Assembly (NCBI GenBank): GCA_030267565.1
Contig: BRXU01000036.1
Coordinates: 868,001 to 932,000, forward strand
DNA: 64,000 bases
Source of the DNA: Pleodorina starrii
Lineage: Eukaryota; Chlorophyta; Chlorophyceae; Chlamydomonadales; Volvocaceae
Direction: 5' to 3'
Each line of letters starts with the position of its first letter. The first letter of the stretch is position 1. The notes beneath the pieces were generated by a model. The model was not told the origin of the DNA, did not search any database, and saw only the letters and a program-made list of their open reading frames with translations. This document shows positions 11,301 through 23,300 of this stretch, piece by piece. A program made the position numbers and the translations under genes.

Positions 11301-14300
11301 CTCCTTCAGCGTCAGAGTGCTGCTGAGGTCCACATCAAGTAGCGCCTACGGAGGAACGTGGAACGTGGAACGTGTTTGTTTTTCCCAGAATGTTTTTTTT
11401 CCAGAATAAGCGATATTGGGGCAGTTGGTGGTTGGTCCGGTTGGCCCGGTTGGAGCGGTGGTGTGGTTAAACATCCAGGCGGTTATCCAAGCGGTTGGAT
11501 TGGTTGGGATGGTGGTTGGAATGGTGGTTGGAGCGGTTCGCGCCGCTGCCGAGGCTGTTTTTGTAGTCGCTAGTTGGCGCCTTGGCGGGGTGGTGGTGGT
11601 GGTGGTGAGAGGGAGGGAGGGAGGGAGGGAGGGAGGGAGGGAATGGGGGGAGGGAGGGAATGGGGGGAGAGGAGGAAAGGTGTGCACATGCTCCCGAGGG
11701 AGGGGAAGGAAAGCTATCAGCGTTTTGGTCGCTGGCGCCGTTCGCTGTCGCCGTCATCGTTGCCGGCAGTCGTTGCGTCGTGGCTTGCCGTACTCACTTG
11801 TACGAGTCCCGCCTCCGCGTACGGCAGTCCGGTTACGTCACGCAGCAACGCCATCAGCTCCTTGAGCTCCAGAGTGCCGTTGTTGTTACTGATGGGGGGG
11901 AGGGGGGTGTAAGGAAAAGAAGATTTTGCAGCGGAGATTTGGGGGCTGGGGAGGATGTCCGCGATTGGGGAGGAGCCCGATTGGAAGGAGGGGGTTTGGG
12001 GTCATGCGGTTATTTAGGCAAAGAGCCCGTGAGCAGCAAATTGGTGGGCAGACTGAAGGAAGGGGGAAAGAGGCTGAAAGAGGCTGCAAGGATGGAGGAA
12101 GAGAGGGAATGCGAAGGAACTTGGAAGGGGGTGGAACGTGGAGAGGGGGTGGGGGTCAGAATTGGTGCGTGACGCGACATGACATGACATGACGCGACAT
12201 GACACTAGGAGGGAAAGATACCCAGCGACCATTCAGTCCCGCACCCGCGCCCACACCCACACCCATGCCCCCCCCTACACACACATACACACACAGTAAG
12301 GAGCCGCCATAACGCGGACCAACGCTGATCCGCGACTCGGTACGGCACAGTGATGCAGTTACGAAAGTACGGCCAATCGTACGGCACGGCACGCTATACT
12401 CACGCGTCGTACGCCTTGAACAGGTGCACCAGTACGGCCTCGTCCAAAGTACGGAGTTTGTTGAACACGGTCTGGGGGTGGGCCAGGGTAGAAAGAGAGA
12501 GGGAGGGGAGGGACGGGGAGGGGGGGGAGTTGAGAGGGCGGGGCCAGGCAGGGGGGATGATATGGGGAGGTGGTGGCGGTGGGCGATGGGAGATGGGAGG
12601 TGGGAGGCCCGAGAGCACTCCGCGGGGCACATTGTGAAAGGCGGGTGGGTGGGTGGGTGGGTGGGCGGGTGGGCGGGTGGGCGGGTGGGTGGGTGGGTGG
12701 GTGGGGGAGAAGGGCCTTGTTCAAGCGGAGGAGCGAACTTGGGCACACGAGCAACCCACCACCCACCACCACCACCACCACCAACAACAACATCAACAAT
12801 CAGGACATTTAGGCCACTTAGCCACACACAGTCAAACACACGTTCGCCCCCCCCCACAGCTCGGTAAGGTTACAGGTATGTTCGGTAAGTATTGCTGGGT
12901 TCTGGGTCCGTTCGCTAACGCCGTCTCCTCCTCCTTCTCCGCTAAGGTATTTTCTTTTTACCCCCTCACTCCCTCCCTCCCTCACCTGCAGCGGCGCCGC
13001 GGAGCCTCCCCCCGCTGTGAACTCGCCGCTGGGCCTCAGCTTTCCCGCCAGGTCGGGGTAGTCGGGGGAGGAGGACTGGAAGTACACCAGGCCTGGAAGG
13101 GGGGCGGGGGGGGGGAAAGGGGTGGGGGAAGGCGGGGGGGAGAGGGTGTTTTGGTTTGGTGGGTGTTGGTGGGTTTGAGATGGGGAAGGGCGGGAGGGGA
13201 GGGGGGAGGGGAGGGGAGGGGAACAGGGCTGCAAGTGCGGGGGAGGGGAGGGGAGTACAGGAATGGGCCGGGCCGTGGGGGAGAGAGGGGAGGTCGGCCT
13301 GAAGGGTGCAGGAGTCTTCAGGACGTCTCCGTGGCCTTCTTGCCAGGAGGTGAGGCATGCAGATCAAAAGAGGCAGAGAGAGGCGTGTGGGGGATACCCC
13401 GGCTGATACCCCGCTGAGCAGCAGCCACACACGGGCATCCATAGCCATAATGAACTACCAGGAAATGAACTCGGCAGCAAATGAAACCCCCAAAACGGCC
13501 CCCAACTGCCCTATCACGCCGCCACCCGGCCCCCCCATCCCCCCTCCCGTGTAGCGTTGCGCACCCGTGGCGGGATCCACACCGCACTTCTGGCCGTCCG
13601 GCGTCGTGTACGACTCCAGTACGACAGTACGGCGGGCGGGGTGCACCTTGCGTCGCGCCAGCTCGGCGACGTTGAGCTGGCGGGCGGAGTGAACCCGCGA
13701 CATGCGGAGATCCGTGGCCATGCGCTGTCGTACAGCTGCCGCCGCTGCGGCGGCGCCGGCGCCGCCGCCAGCGTCCTCCGAAACCATTCCCCTGCCCGCC
13801 GCCGCCGCCGCCGCCACCGCCGCCGGCACGTAGCTGTACGACTTATTGATGCTGGCGACGCGCTGCAGCTCCGCCGCCGCCGCTGGATCCAGGCCCATCG
13901 CCGCCACCTGCGCCGTCACCACCTCCAGAGGCATGTCGTACATCGGGCCGCCGTACTTGGATCCACGACGGCCGTACAACGCCGGATTGTACCCCGGTCC
14001 GTAGATGCTGGGATCGTACACCTCCGGCCCGCCGTACGGCATCGGCCGCCCATCAGAGCCGTACCGACCTGGGTACGGCAGATCTCGATCCCGATCCCGA
14101 TTCCGCTCCCGATCCCGATCGCGACGGTGGCGGTCGTGATCGCCGCCATCTCGCCGGGAGTGACGAGAGCGGTGGTGCCGGCGTGTCGTACGGCCGCCGT
14201 CATCCGCATTGTCGTACCGAGATCTGCGGCTGTAGCCGCCGCCACCGCCGCCGTGGCGTGCCGCGGCGGGGCTGGAAGATCTGCTGCTGTTGCTGGTGGT

Positions 14301-17300
14301 TTCGGAGGAGGAGGTGGAGGCCTCACTGGGCTCCCGGACGAGCTCCTCCGCGTCCCACACCCCCACTCGGGAGGTGCCATCCGGGTGGCGGCACTTGACG
14401 GCACGGAGCGCCTACCCGGGGGGGGAGGGGGGAGGGGGGGAGGGGGGGGGGTACGGGGGGGGTTGAAGAGTGGAAGCCCGGGGAGGGGGGAAGGGGGGGG
14501 AGGGGGGGTTTGAGGAAGATGCCGCAGCGATGGGGCACAGGCGACGTTAGCGAGAGGCCAAGAGAGGGGGCGGGGAGGGAGGGGAGGGGAGGGGTTTTTG
14601 GGGGCGGGACGGGAGGGGAGGGGGCAGGTGATAACGGCACACAGGTGTATGTGCCGTACGACAGTTGCAGTACGATCCCGAGCGAGTCACGAGCGAACTC
14701 GGCACACAAAACCCCCCTCCCCCAGCCGCCCGCACCGCACCGCACCTTGAACACGTCCTTCCAGCCCAACGCCAGCGGCTGTGAAGCCGACCCACGGGTC
14801 AAGCAGTGCGGGCAGTTGTACAGCAGGTACAGCAGTGCCGCCATGGCGGGCTCGGGACGGCCCAGGACCTGTGTAGGAACAAAACGGGCAAATGGTCGAA
14901 AGGTGGGTGGAGGGCGGGTGGAGGGCGGGTGGAGGGCGGGTGGAGGGCGGGCGGAGGGAGGGTGGAGGGCGGGAGAACGCAGCCACCCCATATTGGTACC
15001 GCCGTGTACCGCCGTGTGCCTTTCTCCCCCCCGGTCAGGCCTCACCTCCGGCAGTACGTCCTGCAGTACATCCCGTACATCGCGCAGCCGCAGCACCGCA
15101 CCGCCGCCGATCCGGCCGCCGCCCGCCGCACCGTCCCTGCCGTACTCGTCGCCGTAACCCTCCGGCCGCAGCACCCGCTTCCTCATGGCGCGAACCACCT
15201 GGGGGAGGTAAGGGTCGTACCCCGTACGGCAGGCATGGGGCGCGGGGGGCAAGTACGAATGGACAGAGGGTAGAGAAACCCTCCCTGCCTCCCTCCTTCG
15301 TCGTCATGCCACGATTTTTGATCCATATACCGGTACATTCACATTTCAATACCACTTCTCTAAAAAAACCTAAAACCCTAAAACCCTAAAACCCCTTAAA
15401 ACCCTAAAACCCCTCAAAACCCTAAAACCCCCCTCACCTTCCGGTACTCCCGGTTGAGCCCCGCCGCCACCTCCCGCAGCAACGCCGGCCCCTCCGCCGC
15501 ATTAGTCAGCAGCCGTACAGCCCCCGCCAGCGCCTCCACGTCAGGACGCAGCTTGCGGACCCGCACGGAGCCGTCGTGCATCACCTCCAACATGCCGCGG
15601 AGGAGGGGCTCGACCCATGGGTCGGTGCCGCCGCCGCCGCCGTTGCTGCCGCGCCGCCGGCCGTCGCCGCCGCCACCGCCGCCGCCGGTGGCCTCCAGGG
15701 CTACCCGGTGCAGCACCGTGGCCGCCTTTTGGAAGTGGAGGGTGGTTAAAGGGGGGAGGGGGGGGAGAAGCGGCACCGGGGATGTGTGCATGTGTGTATG
15801 TGTGTATGTGTGTATGTGTGTGGGTCGCGAGGATTTTTCAAAAGAGCAGCGGCCAGGTAACCGACTGAGGAAGGCGACCGAGAGACAAACAGAGGCAGCA
15901 CTTCTTGGGGGGCGAGGATGCGTCCACCATAGGGGCCAGCATTGCGCGGGCGGACACATCCGACACGCCCGCGGCCCACTTGCTCGTGCTCCTCACCGTA
16001 CGAATGTCCAGCGTCTCGTTGCCGCCGCCACCGCCACCACCGCCGCCACTTCGTGACATGGACGACCCACGGGTCATGGAGCTGGACGAGCGCCGCCGCG
16101 TCACCGCCGCCTCCACCGCCTCTGGGATGCGATCCGGATCCGACCGTACGAGCTCGTCCAGATCCAACAACAGCCGCCAGGACGACAGCGGCGGGACCGA
16201 CCTGACGCAGACCACCGGAGCGGGGTTATTGGTGTGTGGTGGTATGGTTGTGTGGTGGTTGGTGTTGGTGTTGGTGGTATTGTGGAGATAGTTGGAGGGG
16301 CACGAACAGGGGATAAAGGATGCGTTGCGTACTTGCGCTGCGCTGCATTGTCCTGCGCTGCCCTGCCCTGCAGCTTATACTGTGCTGTGAAGCTCATCCG
16401 GTCATCCTGCAGAATGTGGCCCCCAATTGCTTGCTCTTCCCACCCGCCCCTCCCCCTCCCCCTCATTCCGTCCTCGCTCCTCCCATGCCGCCACCCAGCA
16501 ATACGGACACGGCGCTACGGCCACCCAACCCAAGACCCAACCCACCTCCTGCCGCCGTCCCGTGGGTCGGTGTACGCCGCCAACTGCGGCCAGGCGCCCT
16601 TGACTGCGCCGCCCCCGCCCCGCCCCGCCGCCGGGGGCGGGATGTACAGCAGACCTGACTCGGGGTCTCGTAGCAGCTGCTGCTGCTGCTGCTGCTGGTG
16701 TTGGTACTGGTGGTGTGCGAAGGGGGTATCGATGTGGGCCGAGGTGGTGGTGACGCGGTCAGAGGAGCTGCGGCGGCGACTGCTGCTGCTGCTGCTGCTG
16801 CGGGGCAGGGCCCGGACCTCCATCGCGAACTCCCTGGCAGTGCCGGGGCGTGTGTGTGAGTTGGGGGGGGAGAGGAGGTGGGGGATGGGGGGGGGGTGGG
16901 GGGGGTGGATGTGGGTGTTTTCCACGGATTGGCCCGAGGGGTGGGGGTGGGGGTGGGGGTGTGGGGTGGGGCGTATAGAGGTGAGGCTGCAAGCGATGAG
17001 ACGGAAGCGACCCGGAGAGAGAGGGGGACAACTGACAACTGACAACTAACAACTGACAAGCCGCACCCGCACCCGTCAGAGATCTCGGCGGCCGGATCTG
17101 CAACTGAATCTCGTACGGCATCACCGTCTTCGTCGTACTCGTCCCCGTCGGCGCTGCGACGCTGCCGGTAGGCGCCGTAACTTCCCCGGCGCAATCGCCG
17201 CGCGTCCTCATCGCCGTACCCGCGATCGTCGTTGTCGTCGTACTCCGGGTCGGGTCTTCGCACCCGGAAGGGCGGCCGCGGTGGCCGGAGCAGCCCCGTG

Positions 17301-20300
17301 GGGGTACGTGCCGGCAGGACCTGAGGGGAGTGGCGGGGGGCGGGGGGGGGGCGGGGGGGGGCGGGGGGGGGGGGGGGGGGGCGGGGGGGGGCGGGGGGGG
17401 GCGGGGGGAGGCGGGGAGTGGCGGGGGGGGCGGGGGGGGGCGGGGGGGGGCAGGGGAAGGGGGTGGGCAGCCCGGGCGGCAATGCCGGCGGTGGCGGTGG
17501 CGGAAAAGAGCAGAGCAGAGGCATACGTCCACACATACACATACACATATACACATACACATGCACATGCCCCCCTCCCCACCACACACACACACAAACT
17601 GTCCCTCCCCGCCCCCTTTCCCCTCCCCCCCCCGCACCCTCAGCGCCACCAGCAGCTCCCTCCACTCCACCGCCCCGCTATCGTTGACGTCCAGCAGCGC
17701 CAGGAACAGCAGCAGCAGCCGCATGTCGGAGGGTGCGCAGCGGGGGAGCAGGGAGTCCATGAACCTGGGGGGAGGGGGGGGAGGGGGGGGAGGGGGCACA
17801 ACGAGGGGGGCGTCAGGAGCGGTCAGGGAGGGGTCAGGGAGGGGTTAGTCGCGGCGCCCTCCCCCGGGGCAGGAGGGGCTAGCGAGGCGAGAGGGTGTTC
17901 CCGGCCGCGCGCCTCCACCATCACCACCACCATCACCACCACCACCACCACCTCTCCGCTCTCCGCTCTCAACCCCTCCATCCCTCCACCCCACCCCTCT
18001 ACCCCCCTCCACCCCCCCCCAAGCCCGCAGCCCGGCTCCGCTCACCACCTCAGCTCCCGCGGCTCCAGCGCCCCCGAGCCGTTTCCATCCGCCCGACAGA
18101 AGCGCTCCCAGGCTGCCCGCTGGTTGAGCGACACAGCGGAACTCAGCCGGTTGAGGACCGACACCACACCCGGCTCCTGAGGGGAGGAGGAGGGAGGCAG
18201 GGAGAGGGAGGGAGGGAGGGAGGGAGGGAGGGAGGGAGGGAGGGAGGGGGGGAGTGGGTGGGTGAGTGAGCCGGCAAGCTATAGCACCCTCCCAAGCCGC
18301 GCCCTAACCCAATCCCATCACCACAATCGTCGCCGCCGCCGCCGCTGCCGCACGGCGCCACAACCTCCCCAATGCCCTCCCCATTCCCTCCATCGCCCAA
18401 TCCGCCCCCACTGCCCCCTCGCTGCCCCCTCTCTTCACGACGCCCTTCCCGCACCTCCCCCCCTCCCCCTTTCCCCCCCCCCTCTCCCCGTCCCTTCGCT
18501 GCGGTATCGAGTTTACCGCTCCCCCATCCCCCCACCCGCATCCCTTCACATCGCGCACACATACATACCCCACCCGAACCCCCCTACACACCCCCCTACA
18601 CCCCCCTACACACAAACCCCCAGCCCCCCACCTGCAGCCCCGCGATCCTCCTGCCCGCGTCCCCCATCTGTCGGAACACCTCCAGCACCTCCCCCCGAGT
18701 CACTCGTCGGTCGCCGTCCAGGTCCAACAGGGCCTGAGGGCGGAGGGCAGGTGGAGGTGGAGGTGGAGGGGAGGGGAGGGGGAGGGTAGTGGTGGTTTAG
18801 TGTGTGTACGTGTCTGTTTGTATGCGTGTATGTATGTATATACCGTGTGCGTGCGTGCGTGTGTATGTGTGTGCATACCGTATGTGTGTGCGCGTGTGTG
18901 TGCGCGTGTGTCTCATTGAGCTGGGGACCCTACTTTAGAAAGCAAGCCTGCAGCCAGCCGCCGCAGCCGCAGCCGCTCACCCGCCCAGCCGCCCAACCCT
19001 CCTCATCGAGCCGCGCAGACAACCGCCACCTCAACCCCCTTAACCCCCTCAACCGCCAACCACCCCAACCACCCCAACCACCTCCTCACTCCCTCCCTCC
19101 TCTCCCCACCATCAGGTATTTGACGCTGGGTCCGCTGATCTGCTCCCCCAGCAGATAGCTGCTCAGTCGAGCCAGCTCCCGGGAGTCCAGGGAGGCGCTG
19201 CCATCGGTGTCGTACTCCGCCATCAGCTCGTCCAGTCGTACGCGCTCGATGCGCAGCTTGCGGTCCAGGGCCTCGAAGAAGCGGAAGCCTGGCGGGGAAG
19301 GGGAGGGAAGGGGGGAGGAGGCGGGTGGCAGGCGGGGCGGGAGCGCGTGGTGGTGGTGCGGGCGCGTGGAAGATGATGACCCGGGGTGTGATGTGAGGGC
19401 AGGTGAGGGCAGGTGACGTGACGGGGCGTTGTGATCGCGGCGGCGACGCGGCCGCTACGTCTTTTCAGCTCGGTAAGGTTACAGGTATGTTCGGTAAGTA
19501 TTACTGGGTTCGGGGTCCGTTCGCTAACGCCGTCTCCGTCTCCGCTGCGGTATCTTTTTTACCCCTTCCCTCCCCACCCCGCCACTCACTGATGGTGCTC
19601 TCCTGTGCCCCGCCCCCCCCCCCCACACACACGCAAACCGCTCCGAAACCATACATACCCCATTCCCCGCCACGCCACGCCACTCACTGATGGTGCTCTC
19701 CAGCCGCTGCACCCGCCCCTCCGTCGTCCGCGCGCCGATCAGCACCGGCCACACCCCCTCCTCGCCTCCTCCCCCTCCGACTCCCCCTCCCCCGCCTCCC
19801 GTTGCCGTGACCGCCGCCGCCGCGGTCGCCAGCTGGTACACCGTCCCCGCCTGTCGGTCGAGCAGGTAGTCCCGCCCCTCCGCGGAGCAGTGCCACGGCT
19901 CCAGTCGCCATTCGCGAAGCTCCACAAAGGGACGAGGGGTGCCGGTACCCAGGGGGGAGATGGCGGAGGAGGCGGAGGAGGTCAGGGAGGCGCGGTGGCC
20001 GGAGCCGGAGCCGGCGGGTGGCCTGCAGGAGGCAGCAGGGGGTGGGTGGTGGTTGGGTTGGGTGCCGGTCCCGGTCCGGTGCGCTATACGGTACGCATAT
20101 TCGCGATTTAAAGAAAAAAAGAGCAATTAGGGAATCGAACCCCCGACGTCAGAGCCCGAAGGTCCGTCCGGCGTCTTCTGCACGCGCCCCACTCTGAGCC
20201 ACGTACCGTGCCGTACACCTCTCTGCCGCTGCCTCTACCTCCCCCCTTTCCACCCCCAGTCAGTCAGTCAGTCAGTCAGTCAGTCAGTCAGTCAGTCAGT

Positions 20301-23300
20301 CAGTCAGTCAGTCAGTCAGTCAGTCAGTCAGTCAGTCAGTCAGTCAGCTCAGTCAGTCAGTCAGTCAGTCAGTCAGTCAGTCAGCTCAGTCAGTCAGTCA
20401 GTCAGTCAGTCAGTCAATCAGTCAAGTCAGCTCAGTCAGTGCAGTCAGCTCAGTCACCTGGCCACGTATCGGGCGGGTATGCGACGACCGTCCGGCATCT
20501 GCAGCTCCATGCCGTACAGAGCGTGCGCCAGCTCAGTGTACGACAGGGCGCCGTCACCGTTGAGGTCAAAGGAGTGCAGGTGGGTCATCAGCAGCCTGCG
20601 TGACACACACACATCGATACACACACACATGAATGGACACACACACACATGTATATACATACACGTATATACATACACGTACATACACACGCGGACAGGT
20701 GAGCAAAGGATATTAACACCGCCACTCCAAGTGAAGCGGAAACCGGGGTCCACCGGGGTCCACCGGGGTCGACCGGGGTCGGGATCGGGGTCGGGGTCGG
20801 GGAGTGACAGCACGGAAAGCGTGTGATACCCAGTTGTCGCACCCGGTGCCGTGTGTTGGTGCCGTGTGTTGGTGCCGTGTGTTGGTGCCGTGTGTTGGTC
20901 CTCCAACTCTGAACTCCTCGGTGGGCCTCGGTAGTCGTCGTCGGTAGGACCTCGGTTTGCCCCGCAGCGGCGGCACCCCCTCCCCTCCCCTCCCCCCTGC
21001 GCCCTTCCCCCCTGCGCCCTTCCTGTCCCACCTGATTTCTCCGCTGCTCAGCTCCGGAACACATGCGCGCAGGAAGCGGCCCAGCTCCCGCGGCTCCAGA
21101 CGACCGCTGCCGCTGACGTCGAAGCGCGCGAACGTGGCGGCGGCGGACTCCTGCGGCCCGGGGGGAACCACACGAGCGAGTTGAGCGAGCGGGGGGAAAG
21201 GAGAGGACAGGAAAGGGAGGAGAGAGGCCGGCACGAGGGAAGGCGTGGCGAGATCGCTGTTGTTGCTGCTGCTACCTCTACTGAATGCGTCGTTCATTGC
21301 CGTTGCGGGGAGTGCACGCAAGTACGCAAACGCAGCGCCGCGCGGGAAGGAAAACCCTCAACCTCGTGCCCACCTCCTCCGGCTCCTCAGTCGGGCGCCA
21401 CCGCCTCGACCTCCCAAACCGGTCCCCAAAAACCCAAATCGGTCCCCAAACCCTAAAATCCCCCTTCACAGCCACAGCAACCCTCCCCCCCCACCCCCCC
21501 CACCCACCGACCCAACCCACCCTCATTCTCCGCATGTACCCCCCGATTCGCTCCAACAGCCCCTCTAACAAGGTGTCGTTAGCGCCACCACCTCCGCCGC
21601 CTCCGAATCCGCCTCCGCCTCCTCCGCCCCCGCCTCCAGCCGTGCGGTTCTTGACTGCCGCCCAGCACTCCCTCACCGCCTCCACAAGCTCCTGGAAACT
21701 CACGGCAGAGTCGCCGTCGTAATCAAGCATGGCCTGACGGAGGGTGGGGGTGGGGTAGGGGGTAGGGGGCGGGGTAGGGAAAGCAGGACATAAGAGGGTA
21801 GCGAAAGCAGGATGTAAGAGGGTAGCGAAAGCAGGATATAAAGGGTAGAAGAAAAACGGCGTGCGGCGGTGGGGGGTTTGGGTGTCACGAAAGGCGGTGG
21901 GGGTGGCGGGTTCGCAATCTCTGCGCCCGACTTTCCCCGTCCCCAACTGCCCCCAGCACACCTCAACCCCCGGGTTTTACCTCCGCCCCGACTCGAGCCC
22001 CTTCATCCCCCCCAACGCCCATACCTCCACGGCGTCCTCTAGTACGGCAGTACGACAGCACTCACCAGCAGGTACCGTACATCCGCCTCCCCCGCCTGCG
22101 GCACCAGGTCACGAACCAGGCGGCCCAGCTCCCGCCCCTCCAGCAAACCGTTGCGGTTGGTGTCGTACCGGTCGAACACGTCACGCAGCCGGACCTTAGG
22201 GGCGCGGTAGAAGAGGGTAGTTGGGGCGGTGAGGAGCGGAGGGGGGCGGTGGAGCGGGGGGCGGTCGAGTGGGGAGTGGGTGGGACTGGGACAGGGGCCG
22301 TGGAGATGGCGGCGGGGCGGGATGAAAAGCACAGACCGGTAGCCGGGACCACAGGCTCGAAAGTCCAAAAGTGTTTTTTTCCTTCTCGGAATCACAAATC
22401 AGTCAAATCGGAAATCGCAAATTCAACTCTGTTGGTTTCACTGTTTCGTTGCCAAGTCCCATTCGAGTGGGTGCGTGTGCGTGTGCGTGTGCGTGTGCGT
22501 GTGCGTGTGCGTGTGCGTGTGCGTGTGCGTGTGCGTGTGCGGATACTCACTCGGTACTCCTTAAGGGCCGCGTCCAGTGCCTCGAACAGTCGATCTGCCG
22601 GGTTGACGGCGCCGCTGCCACTGCCACGACCCGCCGCTGCCGCTGCCGCGCCAGGCCCCGACAGCACCGTCGGACGACCGCTGCTGCCGTACACGCGACC
22701 CGGCGCTGTACGGAACGGCGCCAGCTCCAACCGCGGCCCCAACCGCCGGTCGTCGACGAGCACGTACACCAGGCCTGCGGATGGTACGGCATCACAAGCA
22801 AGTCCCCTCCCTCCTCTTGATTTCACGGGCATTCACGCAACGTCTCGGGCTTACAGCCCGCAAAGTACGACATCTCTACGACATCAGTACGACAGAAAAC
22901 TAGATCCGGCGCTGCCCTACTAACGACAACAACATCGATGATGGTGACATCCCCCAGGGGCCTCCCACGTCGTGCAATTCCATGAGTATGTGTGATCCAT
23001 CATCCATGCCGTACTCTGCTCGTACACCCCTCGCGTCGTACCCGTGTCCGGGTCCCTGTAGTACGTGGATCCGGAGTGCTGGAAGGCCTCCAGCTGGGCA
23101 AACGCCGGCGGCGGGCCTCCAGCTGCGGTGGTGGCGCCGGCTCCGGACTGGAAACCGGGTCGAGAGGAGGAGCCGCCGCCGGGGAAGCGCACGTGGATGG
23201 CCCTGAGATCGCCGGAGGAGGAGGAGGAGGAGGGGGAGGGGGAGGGAGACGGGGAGGCAGGACGGGGGCGGAAGGGATGTTTTTCATCCGGAATGGTGGA

